From the IMG/VR virus record IMGVR_UViG_3300033571_020326, positions 1 through 52,291 of that record: a DNA stretch of 52,291 nt; one strand, 5' to 3'. Numbering within the stretch: the first letter of the stretch is position 1; each line of letters starts with the position of its first letter. Below are positions 1 through 8,685 of the stretch, piece after piece. The stretch comes from a virus. A model generated the notes under the pieces. That model was not told the origin of the DNA. It saw nothing but the letters and a program-made list of their open reading frames with translations, and did no database searches. The translations under genes and the position numbers were made by a program.

Positions 1-1277
1 AGATGGCTCACTGTCCGAATGATCTCATGAGAGAACTGTGGAAATCGGCTATCCCTATCATTTCTTCTATGAAGAAATCACAAGTGGTTGTCATTAGTAC
101 CCCAAACGGAATAGATAATAAATTTTATGATTTGTACGAAGATACCAAAAAACCAGATAGTGAATGGCATTTGGAAGTAGTCAACTATTGGGATGTTCCC
201 GGTCGTGATGAAGAATGGGTAAAAAAAACAATGGCAATGATGGGATCAAAAGATGATTTTGATCAAGAGTATTGTAATGTTTTCCATCAGCCCGGAAAAA
301 AGGTATTAGATTCTGAATATTTAAAAGATCTTTTAGAGAATTGTAATGATCCTGTTTTAGTAAATGATGAAGGTGCATATAGAATAGGAAAACTACCCAA
401 TCCTGAAAGTTTTTATGTAATAGGAGTCGATGTTGGTGAAGGCATTGGAAGAAGTAATACCGTTGCACAAATATTAGATGTATCTAATCTTCAAAAGATA
501 GAGCAAGTGGCTGTGTATGCAACAAATACAATGAGTCCTTATCATTTTGGAACAAAATTAATGTCTATCTTAAACGATTGGGGAAGACCTCCAATTCTTA
601 TAGAAAATAATAACAATGGACAACAAGTACTGGATGTTTTATGTCAGACTCATAACTATGAGAATGTTGTAAGTTATCATTTTGAAGGTTTTAGTAAGCA
701 TTATAATAATGCTAATAGATTTGGTATCCATAATCATACCAATACAAGATATAAAGGTATAACAAACTTTAGATATTGGGCAGATAGTTTAAAGGCTGTA
801 AAGTTTTTTGATAAAGATACTATTCTGGAAATAGGAAATTTTGTTAGATTACCAAATTTTACCTATAGTAAAAAGAGTGAGAAAGATTTGGATGATCGAG
901 TATTTGGACTTATTTGGGCTTTGTTTATATTAGATCCTTCTCTTGTTAGCAGATACTTCATAGTTAAGGAATTGGATGAACAGGGTCGTCCTATGAGTAT
1001 CATGCCAACGTCTGATAATAGTGATATAATCAAAGCAAGTCCTCTTTTGATAGGCGGTTCTTCCATGATATCAAAAAGAAGTGCAGGAATAGCTACATAC
1101 ACACATGGGGGAGGTTCTGATATGATTTCTGGTTTTGATTCTTATAGTCAAGACAGGGCAATGTTAGCTGAGTGGTTAAATTCTTTGGAAAAAGATCTAA
1201 TGAAACCACCAGTAGAACACAACGATTTAGGTAAGTCTTCTATAGACAATAATTATGTACCAACAATTTTGTTTTAA
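1..1277 (+). CDS. 17: Terminase large subunit, C-terminal part (T4 gp17-like), 5' truncated by window edge
   Basis: ATP-driven DNA packaging motor and headful nuclease. The reading frame runs off the left edge: the first visible residues (MAHCPN) directly follow where the Walker B acidic pair lies in gp17 proteins, and the preceding codon ends in AG, compatible with Glu. Next comes the coupling motif STPNG (about residue 33), then the RNase H-like nuclease domain with GVDVGEG (about residues 140-146) supplying the first catalytic Asp, an ENNNNGQQ segment (second acidic residue) and DLDDRVFGLIWAL near residue 300 (third acidic position). The ATPase Walker A part is outside the window. The tail tube gene follows after 5 nt. 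No sheath gene lies between them, unlike T4 (17-18-19). Confidence 0.95.
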   Translation, partial: MAHCPNDLMRELWKSAIPIISSMKKSQVVVISTPNGIDNKFYDLYEDTKKPDSEWHLEVVNYWDVPGRDEEWVKKTMAMMGSKDDFDQEYCNVFHQPGKKVLDSEYLKDLLENCNDPVLVNDEGAYRIGKLPNPESFYVIGVDVGEGIGRSNTVAQILDVSNLQKIEQVAVYATNTMSPYHFGTKLMSILNDWGRPPILIENNNNGQQVLDVLCQTHNYENVVSYHFEGFSKHYNNANRFGIHNHTNTRYKGITNFRYWADSLKAVKFFDKDTILEIGNFVRLPNFTYSKKSEKDLDDRVFGLIWALFILDPSLVSRYFIVKELDEQGRPMSIMPTSDNSDIIKASPLLIGGSSMISKRSAGIATYTHGGGSDMISGFDSYSQDRAMLAEWLNSLEKDLMKPPVEHNDLGKSSIDNNYVPTILF

Positions 1278-1282
1278 TTTTT

Positions 1283-1870
1283 ATGAATCAAGCAATATTA
1301 AACAGAGCAAGAAAAGATAAATTTAAACTAGTATTGGATATTCCAAATGCTTTAAAAAATATTCAAGATCCTGTATTACGAAATACATATAGTGCAGATC
1401 CTATCGAATTCACCATAATAGGATCTCCTGTACCTAGAATTCAAGTTCCTGCAAAGGAAGTTCCATATTCTGGTCAGGTATATCAGATATCTAGTCTTTC
1501 AAGACCTTCATATGGTCCTTTTAATATTAATTTTTTAATAGATAATGGATATCAAAATTATTGGATCTTATGGAACTGGTTAAATCTTTTTAATAATTTT
1601 AAAAACAGTACAAGCGATTTAACCACTATTGAGCGTGGTGGGGTAATATCTAATCCTATGAGTGAATATACCTCTAGTTTTACCATTTATACTCTGGATG
1701 AATTCAATAACAAAGTAATGTCATTTACATATTCTCAAGCATTTATAACAGCATTAAGTGAATTCTCATTTTCATATCAGGATCCTAACGAAATTACCTG
1801 TATTGCTTCTTTCGCTTTCAATCAATTGGAGGTTTCTTTATTGAAAGACATTAATGTTTCTTCTTGTTAA
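1283..1870 (+). CDS. 19: Tail tube protein (T4 gp19-like)
   Basis: Inner tube monomer of the contractile tail. The 195-aa length is close to gp19 family proteins (about 160-200 aa). The N-terminal RARKDKFKLVLDIP, the middle VYQISSLSRPSYGPFNINFLIDNGYQNYW and the C-terminal pattern of alternating beta strands fit the tube fold, in which each subunit contributes beta hairpins to a hexameric ring. It lies directly after the terminase and before the hub gene, in a + strand late block. No Shine-Dalgarno sequence precedes the ATG (upstream is TTTTAATTTTT). Recognition is from family pattern, not a database search. Confidence 0.8.
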   Translation: MNQAILNRARKDKFKLVLDIPNALKNIQDPVLRNTYSADPIEFTIIGSPVPRIQVPAKEVPYSGQVYQISSLSRPSYGPFNINFLIDNGYQNYWILWNWLNLFNNFKNSTSDLTTIERGGVISNPMSEYTSSFTIYTLDEFNNKVMSFTYSQAFITALSEFSFSYQDPNEITCIASFAFNQLEVSLLKDINVSSC

Positions 1871-1876
1871 TAATAT

Positions 1877-3550
1877 ATGCAACAGAATGTATCAGAAGCT
1901 AAAGCAGATCCTAAATTTGTACACCAAATTAACAATCAGAAATTCTATATCGAAATATGGATGTATAATCAATTGGATGATTCTAAATTTCCTCCATTTG
2001 CTGTTGATTTTTATTTTGTAAAAGGATTGGCAATAGAAGAAAATCTTTCTACTTGGGTTGCAAGAGGATGGATAGTTTTATCAAATGACTTTGAAATGTT
2101 TGAAAGAGGTTCACTTTCAAAGAAAAATTTAGGAGCAAAAGGAGGAGACGATAGGAAAAAAATAGAAGCACCGTTTTTATTCAGATCCGATGGTAGAAAT
2201 AAAATTTCTATTAGAATTTATCCGATATCTAATTCTACAGATGCGGGCATAGGAAGTACGGATACAGAATTACCACCAGAACAATGGGAGATGTCATATG
2301 ATTTTGTAATCTATGATATAGAGGATCTTCCGACCGGAAGTTCTGCAAAAAAATTAAGAAAATTTTATTTCTGGGATGAGAGGTATCAACTCATGTTGGA
2401 AAGAAACATAGAATGGTCAACTTCTCTGTATGGTCCAAATGCAGGTAATATAGGATCTAAAGATGCTGATAGGGCAATGCCCATATGTGGATTATCTAAT
2501 ATAAATGGTCAAGAAGGAGCGATAGAATCAATCATTAAAACAGCAGCATCAAATGAATCTAGTCCAAGTTCTCCTGTTATTATGGTAGGTAGTACACAAG
2601 GCCCTAGTGGTATTGGACAACCTGATATACCATTAAATAATTTTAATGAAAAAAATTGGGATAGTGGTTCAAAAGACAGCACGGTTCAATATACTTCTCC
2701 TGCAAATTCAAATGTAATAGAAGATATAAATTATGTTTTCAGATATGCAAAGGCTAAAGATAATAGTCCATTGTTTTTAACATTTGATAGATATTTAAAA
2801 CAATGGGGATTAGTTCCTTTAAGTTATTACTTTGAAAATGCAAAACAAAATCAAATAGAAAGAATAGTTTTAGCTTTAGGAGAAGATCCTCTTGGAACAG
2901 AACCAAGAGTGGATAGAGCACCGATGGATCAAAGTTCTAATATTCAAAATTTTCAATCTGGTATTGCTTCAAAAATAACATCTTATAAATTGTCTCCTAT
3001 GGTTTCATTGGATGACATGGCATTGACAAACAAACCATTACATACATACGATTTTTCATTAGGACAATTTAACATAACGTATACTGGAAACAAGATTACA
3101 GACTTAACAGATAACATGGGAAAAATGGCACAGAGTGGTTTGTTCGGTTATCAAAACAGTAATCAACTTTTGATAAACATCAATAAAACAAAAACTTTAG
3201 GCTTGAACGTAAAAAATATGTTTCAACCCACGACATATGTTAAAGATACACAAGGTATAACAAATCTTCCGGGAATTGGTATGCAATATGATTTTATATT
3301 TTTAAATCAATCTATATTTTTCTCTGCTCCGGGATTAACATTAAGAACTCCGGGCAAGTTTTTGTTTATAGATAGAGAAGTTTCCACTGGTGAATATAAT
3401 CCTTTTGATGATAAATGTATCGGTCAATGGATGATAACAAAAGTTACACATTTATTCACAAAAACAAAATACACCACCGATGTAATCGCCAATAAAATTG
3501 ATATCTTCCATAGCTGGTGGGAAGAAGTTGATTCTAATACTAATTATTAA
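1877..3550 (+). CDS. Baseplate hub protein (T4 gp27/gpD-like)
   Basis: Likely the hub that joins the tail tube to the central spike. Protein of 557 aa, longer than T4 gp27 (about 390 aa). The C-terminal section (about residues 470-545) has the hub hallmark: a glycine/proline-rich strand (APGLTLRTPGKFLFIDRE) followed by GQWMITKVTHLFTKTKYTTDV, which matches the terminal beta-barrel of gp27/gpD proteins. The central region is rich in Ser/Asn and may hold an insertion. It starts 6 nt after the tube gene. A gene order of tube then hub then spike components supports the role. The N-terminal half is not recognisable by eye. Confidence 0.65.
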   Translation: MQQNVSEAKADPKFVHQINNQKFYIEIWMYNQLDDSKFPPFAVDFYFVKGLAIEENLSTWVARGWIVLSNDFEMFERGSLSKKNLGAKGGDDRKKIEAPFLFRSDGRNKISIRIYPISNSTDAGIGSTDTELPPEQWEMSYDFVIYDIEDLPTGSSAKKLRKFYFWDERYQLMLERNIEWSTSLYGPNAGNIGSKDADRAMPICGLSNINGQEGAIESIIKTAASNESSPSSPVIMVGSTQGPSGIGQPDIPLNNFNEKNWDSGSKDSTVQYTSPANSNVIEDINYVFRYAKAKDNSPLFLTFDRYLKQWGLVPLSYYFENAKQNQIERIVLALGEDPLGTEPRVDRAPMDQSSNIQNFQSGIASKITSYKLSPMVSLDDMALTNKPLHTYDFSLGQFNITYTGNKITDLTDNMGKMAQSGLFGYQNSNQLLININKTKTLGLNVKNMFQPTTYVKDTQGITNLPGIGMQYDFIFLNQSIFFSAPGLTLRTPGKFLFIDREVSTGEYNPFDDKCIGQWMITKVTHLFTKTKYTTDVIANKIDIFHSWWEEVDSNTNY

Positions 3551-3551
3551 T

Positions 3552-3863
3552 ATGAATAGAGATGATTTAAAAAGAAGTTTACAGAATTCAGCAATAGAAA
3601 GGCTTCAAAGCTCAAATAAAACCAAGATGCCAACAATAGGAGCTATGGCTAGAAATTTAGCACAATCTGTTTCTCGTAATGTTCAGAGTGTTTCTGCTGG
3701 TAATAATTTGAGATTAACACAAGAAGAAGCAAACTCTCGACTTGATATATGTAATACTTGTGAGTTTTTCAATAAAGTGCAAAGTAGATGTACAAAATGT
3801 GGTTGTTTTATGGCAGTTAAGACATATCTTAAAGCCGAAAAATGTCCTATTGGCAGGTGGTAA
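3552..3863 (+). CDS. Small zinc-ribbon protein of tail gene block
   Basis: Hypothetical 103-aa protein. The start is taken as the ATG 1 nt after the hub stop rather than an upstream in-frame codon inside the hub gene. The C-terminal third has four cysteines in a ribbon arrangement: CNTC (x13) CTKCGC then CPIGRW at the very end. Such CxxC...CxxCGCF...CP-x-G-(K/R)-W tails recur in phage and bacterial small proteins, from general knowledge. The N-terminal half is basic and low complexity. Its placement between hub and spike genes suggests a tail-assembly role, but this is inference. Its 3' end overlaps the convergent kinase gene by 17 nt. Confidence 0.75.
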   Translation: MNRDDLKRSLQNSAIERLQSSNKTKMPTIGAMARNLAQSVSRNVQSVSAGNNLRLTQEEANSRLDICNTCEFFNKVQSRCTKCGCFMAVKTYLKAEKCPIGRW

Positions 3864-4455
3864 TGTTATTCAAATAACCAGTAATAATTTTATCGGTTAT
3901 ATGTTCAGAATATGGTTTATATTCTGAAATATCATTAAAATTTGGAATATTAAGAATAAAATCAGCATTTTCTTTTAAAATTAAATTATTTTTTTCTTCA
4001 AAAATATTGGCAGGTTTTATATTTTCTCTTTCTATAAAGATTAGGGTTCCATTATTTTCTGTTTTTAACCAGTAAAGTTCGTCATTTTCAAATTCTACAT
4101 ATCTTATATCCGGTATAATAGGTATAAATCCATTACCAAAATTTTTATTTTCCTTTAATTTTTCTATAAAATATCTCCCATTGGTCTTATTTCTCATATA
4201 ACGTCCATATTCGACCATAATTGGGCGTAAAAGCGTCTTTTCCTCTGGATTAGCACTATCTATGTCTATGCCAGTTTTTTCTAATATAAAGGGTTTTAAA
4301 TCCTTTCTGATTGTATCACCTGCTATAGAACATCTTTTTGCTTCTAAATTAACATTTTTTTTGAATTTTTCGATTAAAACATTACATAATGTGTCTTTGC
4401 CCACACAAGCATTTCCTGCTATTCCAATTGGCTGGTAAATCGACGTTTTAAGCAT
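3847..4455 (-). CDS. Deoxynucleoside monophosphate kinase-like P-loop protein (T4 gp1-like)
   Basis: Probable nucleotide kinase of 202 aa. The P-loop GNACVGKDT at residues 14-22 ends in K-D-T as in T4 dNMP kinase and relatives. A helical region with RPIMVEYGRYMR (about residues 77-88) and IIPDIRYVEFEND (about 113-125) resembles the segment in dNMP kinases where an Asp-x-Arg binds the nucleotide. It would phosphorylate dNMPs for DNA synthesis. It is the only - strand gene in the structural block and overlaps the preceding + gene tail to tail. Upstream on the - strand there is TATAAT 5 nt before the ATG. The exact substrate cannot be inferred. Confidence 0.75.
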   Translation of the reverse strand: MLKTSIYQPIGIAGNACVGKDTLCNVLIEKFKKNVNLEAKRCSIAGDTIRKDLKPFILEKTGIDIDSANPEEKTLLRPIMVEYGRYMRNKTNGRYFIEKLKENKNFGNGFIPIIPDIRYVEFENDELYWLKTENNGTLIFIERENIKPANIFEEKNNLILKENADFILNIPNFNDISEYKPYSEHITDKIITGYLNNITTCQ

Positions 4456-4479
4456 AAGTTATTATATTAACATACATAT

Positions 4480-5763
4480 ATGGCAGATTCAAGTACATAT
4501 ACTATACCAGAATTAGAAAAAGCTAGTGGTCTATCTGCAAATATAAGACAAATTATAAAGGCAGATAGCTGGCCTGATATGTCTATATATGCTGCTCGTC
4601 TTGCTATCTTGGCGTATGGATATGATTCTCATAGTAAAAAATATACAGTTACAACTGAATTGGCAACAGGAACCAATCAAACTACAACTGTTACAGTAGA
4701 TAGTGATTTTTATAATAAATTTATTTTATTTTTAGAGCAAAATGGTTTAAAAGATTTAGTTTCTAAAACACCTGCTGGATCAGAAAAGACACAATACGGT
4801 GGTTCACAACTTGATAGTGTTGGTGCTCTCGGTTCACAGCTTAGATATACATCAAATAATGCTTTAAATGCAATGACTGGTCCAGCAGTGAACCATCCTT
4901 CTATCGTTGGTGATATGTTAAATAGTATTCATCCCGGAATGGTGGATGAATTGGAAAATTTTTGTAATGTTATAAGAACCCGTTCTTATCTTTCATTACC
5001 ATCGGATTCTTTTGGAAGTATAAATCAAGCCATGTGGTATATTACAGGAGCAGTTACTGCTTTTTATGGTGCTATAATTGACATATATCAGGGAATGATA
5101 CAACTTATGCAGCAATTTTTTGCTACTATTAATTCTATTATAGGAATGATTCAACAAGAAATCATAAGCATAATTGAACGTATAATCCCATTAGATTTAA
5201 TTTGTATGATTTTAGATGCAGTACAAACTATATTGGATGATATTGGTTTCTTTGCACAACTTTTTGGTGGTTCAGACCAATTGTTTACAACTCTTAATTC
5301 GATCCAAACTGTTGTTAACTTTGCTTCGTTTGGTGTGAACTTTGCATATAATCCAATCGGAGGGTTAACTACATTGTTTCCGCAACAAGCACAACAAGTG
5401 TTTGATTTTGTTAATAGTATTCAAACTATGCCTCAAACATTTGTATCAAAAATGATGACTAATTTTGGTTTTGGTACTATAGCTAATAATGAAGGGCTGG
5501 CAATAGCTAATACAATAATACAATATTATGGTTTAGGAGCACAATTAGGTCCTTTAGGTCCTGTTATAGCTTCTGCTGGTATTGCCCCGAATAAGAGTAA
5601 CTGGTATAGAACAAACAATACTGGAACAAATTTACCGACACAAGTAAATCCTTTTTTCTTTGCGAGTTCATATCAAAATGGTGGTGTTGTTGATATAAAT
5701 GGAATTAATCAAGAAACATATACAACATCTGTTCCTGAAAACTTTAACAATCAAGTAGATTAA
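4480..5763 (+). CDS. Unknown protein of tail gene block with long hydrophobic helical core
   Basis: Not recognised. This 427-aa protein has a Thr/Gly-rich N-terminal half. A strongly hydrophobic, helix-prone stretch follows at about residues 185-265 (AVTAFYGAIIDIYQGMIQLM and what follows), and then Gly/Ala/Phe-rich segments (about 285-375). The hydrophobic stretch could be buried tape-measure-like or hub helices, or membrane-active at injection. It ends 1 nt before the OB-fold spike gene and shares its reading direction, so a virion role (hub or spike assembly) is likely by context only. The start lies 24 nt from the divergent kinase gene. Confidence 0.7.
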   Translation: MADSSTYTIPELEKASGLSANIRQIIKADSWPDMSIYAARLAILAYGYDSHSKKYTVTTELATGTNQTTTVTVDSDFYNKFILFLEQNGLKDLVSKTPAGSEKTQYGGSQLDSVGALGSQLRYTSNNALNAMTGPAVNHPSIVGDMLNSIHPGMVDELENFCNVIRTRSYLSLPSDSFGSINQAMWYITGAVTAFYGAIIDIYQGMIQLMQQFFATINSIIGMIQQEIISIIERIIPLDLICMILDAVQTILDDIGFFAQLFGGSDQLFTTLNSIQTVVNFASFGVNFAYNPIGGLTTLFPQQAQQVFDFVNSIQTMPQTFVSKMMTNFGFGTIANNEGLAIANTIIQYYGLGAQLGPLGPVIASAGIAPNKSNWYRTNNTGTNLPTQVNPFFFASSYQNGGVVDINGINQETYTTSVPENFNNQVD

Positions 5764-5764
5764 T

Positions 5765-6556
5765 ATGGAACCTATATATGGAAATTATTTAGGTATTGTT
5801 GTTTTTAGCGATGATCCTGAAAATAGAGAAAGAGTTCAAGTGTTTATTCCTCATTTGAGTTGTACAATTTATAAAGATTGGAATGAAAAATTAACAGATA
5901 CAGTTGTTAAAAATCATAATAGTTTACCACCAAGTGTTTTGGAAAAATTAAGAAAAATTTTACCGTGGGCAGAAGTATGTAAACCAAGTTTTGGAGGTGG
6001 TACGGCAGGAATACAAAGCCCTTATACAGGTGGTGTGGGTGTTGCAGGTAATTTGAAAGATTCATTACTACCATTAAATGCTACTGATGCTTTAGGTCAA
6101 AAGGGAACAGAATCTGGTGTAACACAAGCACCGCAAAATTCAATAAACACAACTCCAATAACTCCTTATAATTTTTATAAGGAAACCAATCCGGTAGCGG
6201 GTGTTATGGCTGCACAAGGTCAATCTATTTACGACGTTCCTCTAACTGCAAGATCCGATAGTGATTTAATTAATTATATACCACAAACAACAATAGGAAA
6301 TCCCACACCATCAACAACAGACGGCAGTAATTCCTCTACTACCCCATTAGTAAATCCATCATATGACATTGCTGGGATAGTTTCTATGGTTGCAAATTAT
6401 TTGGGTTCTACAGGTGCTCCGTCTGGTGCATTTTCGGTTCCTCAGCCGGGTGCAAAGGTTTGGGTATTTTTTTATGGTGGTGACATTCAAAAACCAGTTT
6501 ATTTTGGAGTGGCTAACGATCCTAGTAGTTCTGGTAGTGTTTATGGCTCCAAGTAG
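5765..6556 (+). CDS. Baseplate spike base with gp5-type OB-fold domain
   Basis: Resembles the N-terminal OB domain of T4 gp5/VgrG-like spikes that plug the hub. Residues 8-30 (YLGIVVFSDDPENRERVQVF) carry the typical strand pair, LPWAEVCKP (about residues 67-75) is the middle strand, and QPGAKVWVFFYGGDIQKPVYFG (about 228-249) is the characteristic closing strand pair. About 150 residues of low-complexity Ser/Thr/Pro/Gly sequence separate the two halves. No lysozyme motif (E-x8-D/C-x5-T) is seen, and the beta-helix is supplied by the next gene, so the T4 gp5 functions appear split. Starts 1 nt after the previous stop. Confidence 0.75.
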   Translation: MEPIYGNYLGIVVFSDDPENRERVQVFIPHLSCTIYKDWNEKLTDTVVKNHNSLPPSVLEKLRKILPWAEVCKPSFGGGTAGIQSPYTGGVGVAGNLKDSLLPLNATDALGQKGTESGVTQAPQNSINTTPITPYNFYKETNPVAGVMAAQGQSIYDVPLTARSDSDLINYIPQTTIGNPTPSTTDGSNSSTTPLVNPSYDIAGIVSMVANYLGSTGAPSGAFSVPQPGAKVWVFFYGGDIQKPVYFGVANDPSSSGSVYGSK

Positions 6557-6582
6557 TTAGACTAGTGTTTTTAACAAATAAT

Positions 6583-6590
6583 TATAAATA
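6583..6590 (+). promoter_or_regulatory. Late promoter box TATAAATA for spike gene
   Basis: Exact match to the T4 late promoter consensus TATAAATA, 10 nt before the ATG at 6601, in a 44-nt intergenic region. A gp55-type sigma factor is encoded in this window, which makes recognition plausible. No -35 element is expected for this class. Confidence 0.6.
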
Positions 6591-6600
6591 ATATAAAATA

Positions 6601-8679
6601 ATGGCTACAGACAAAAAAAATAACAAAGATGCTTTTTACAATAGTACTGAAGGGTTTTTTAATAAACTGGTGGGGTTTATTACTTTTAAACCTGATCATT
6701 CAATTGATCCTAGTGGGTCGGATATTCCTAAGAATAATTCATATTTAATGATAAAGGATTATTTTAATTCCTTTATCAGATTTGGTTCTGGTAACATAAT
6801 AATAAGTGCTGTTTCTAATTTGTCCTTATATGCTGCAAAACACTTAAACATAAGTGTTAAGGGTGTTAAACAAGAAGTCATTGCTGGTGATAAAATTGAA
6901 GTTGTACATGGAAATGTTAAAGTTCAACATGGCAAACAAGGAGAAGAAGAGAAAAAAGCTGCACAAGAACTTAATGATGCTAACAATGCAGTACAAGAAG
7001 CAAGGATGTCAGCACTCGAACGTACTTCTGGAGCAAAAAATGCATGTCCTGTTTGTAGTACTACACATTTGGTTGATCGTGATACTGGAAATATTGTAGA
7101 TAGAATTTTTGATTGGCTGTATAAAAACATACCATATTTTTGTTTCCCCCTTGATATTGTTCAAAAAGTTCTTAAATCAATAATTTGTGCTCTTGCATTA
7201 AGTCCTGTAAAAAATATAGCACTTACAGGTGGTAAAGGTTGTGGTAGTCCTTCATGTGTTAATGGAGAAATCGAATCTCCATTAGCTGGTATGAAAGCAG
7301 CAGATGCTGCTGCAGCTAGTACAATGAAAGCACAAGCAGATAAAGTTAATAAAGCTTCTATAAATTTTGGTGCTGGTGGTGCTAAACTCGAAGGACCTTA
7401 TAAAACAGATGTATTGTATAAAGTAGGTTTAAAGAAAAATACTGCTCCTGCATATAAAGCTAAAGGACATCATGTTATTGCATTTGCATTAACTAATTCT
7501 AAAGCAGAAAATCCATTAGGAAGTGCAAATTTAGCACTTGATTCCACTGGAAGTTGCAAAAGAATTGTTTTCTTAGAACCTCAACCAACTCCGGGTAGTT
7601 TAATGTTTGATGTTGGGAATAAATTCACTGTTAATGCTGGAACTCCGGGCATAAACTTACAAACAGGAGGTAGATTTAGAGTTGATGCTGGTGATATGTT
7701 ATTAACAGCAGGTGAAGGTGAAGCTGTTTTTGGATCTGGCAATTTAACAACTATAAAAGGAAAAAATATAGTATTAGCAGCACAGGATTATTCTGGTGAT
7801 TCTGGTGTTTCTATCGAATCTGCACAAACTTTGGTTACTGGTGGTTTTAGTGTAAAAGGTAATGCTGCAATAAAAGGACATCTAACAACAGATGGGAGTT
7901 TATCAATTCCTCATCTCATATGTCCTAGTATGAGAACAGAATCTACGGCAAATTCTTCATCAAAATTTAAGACTGAAGGTGCTAATTGGTTGGCTACTGC
8001 ACAACTTATGGCTTCTAGTAATTTTGCAAAAGATATAGTTTTTAGATATGTGATGACAGGATATATAATGAGTATAATGGGACTATATGCATTGGTAGTT
8101 GAATTATACGATCTCATCATGACAGCAATGTTTATAGAACCGAAACCAACAGCCATTGGATTTGGAACTGCATTTACTGCTTATGGTCCTGCTCCTGTTT
8201 TAATTTTTCCTCCATTTGGAGCTATTTGGAATTTCAAACACAACCATACAATGGCTGGAGGAGATCATGGACATACTGTAACATCACCAAAAGCAAGTTA
8301 TTGGAATACAAGACAAGGATGGGGATCTGAAAGACAAGGTGCTTCACCTGTTCCTACGGTTCCACCTGCTTTCGGTGATAGTCCTTCTCCCGGTCCAAAG
8401 TCAAAGCCCGGTTCGTGTGGTGGTGGCGGTTTATATACAAAGAATAGAAATGAAAACTACAATCTTAATATAGATAATCCCTTCTTCTTTAATAACACTA
8501 TCAACAACTATCTACCAATAACAATAAAAAGAAGTCCGGACGGACAGACATTCACTTCGTATGCATCTGGATCAAACAGGGGAATTCCTACTGTATTTAG
8601 TAGAGTGTATGGTGTTCCTTCACTTTCTAGTGTCATTTGTGACCCAAATACAGACACCTTTATAACGGTTCAACAATAA
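6601..8679 (+). CDS. Beta-helical tail spike / needle protein
   Basis: 692-aa protein, probably the membrane-piercing spike that sits on the OB-fold base. Short repeated strand motifs occur at residues 55-115 (NIIISAVSNLSLYAAKHLNISVKG style) and 340-430 (NKFTVNAGTPGINLQTGGRFRVDAGDMLLTAGEG), typical of VgrG/gp5 intertwined beta-helices. Between them lies a segment with CPVC and CGSPSC and a hydrophobic stretch. Residues about 545-560 contain HNHTMAGGDHGH, a cluster of HxH pairs that could bind a metal ion as in spike tips. The C terminus is Pro/Gly rich with a CGGGG turn. A late-type TATAAATA box lies 10 nt before its ATG. Confidence 0.75.
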   Translation: MATDKKNNKDAFYNSTEGFFNKLVGFITFKPDHSIDPSGSDIPKNNSYLMIKDYFNSFIRFGSGNIIISAVSNLSLYAAKHLNISVKGVKQEVIAGDKIEVVHGNVKVQHGKQGEEEKKAAQELNDANNAVQEARMSALERTSGAKNACPVCSTTHLVDRDTGNIVDRIFDWLYKNIPYFCFPLDIVQKVLKSIICALALSPVKNIALTGGKGCGSPSCVNGEIESPLAGMKAADAAAASTMKAQADKVNKASINFGAGGAKLEGPYKTDVLYKVGLKKNTAPAYKAKGHHVIAFALTNSKAENPLGSANLALDSTGSCKRIVFLEPQPTPGSLMFDVGNKFTVNAGTPGINLQTGGRFRVDAGDMLLTAGEGEAVFGSGNLTTIKGKNIVLAAQDYSGDSGVSIESAQTLVTGGFSVKGNAAIKGHLTTDGSLSIPHLICPSMRTESTANSSSKFKTEGANWLATAQLMASSNFAKDIVFRYVMTGYIMSIMGLYALVVELYDLIMTAMFIEPKPTAIGFGTAFTAYGPAPVLIFPPFGAIWNFKHNHTMAGGDHGHTVTSPKASYWNTRQGWGSERQGASPVPTVPPAFGDSPSPGPKSKPGSCGGGGLYTKNRNENYNLNIDNPFFFNNTINNYLPITIKRSPDGQTFTSYASGSNRGIPTVFSRVYGVPSLSSVICDPNTDTFITVQQ

Positions 8680-8685
8680 CATTAA

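Noticed and set aside
3498-3551. Longer N terminus for the zinc-ribbon protein
   Set aside because: It would overlap the hub gene by 50 nt with a different composition, and an ATG sits 1 nt after the hub stop.
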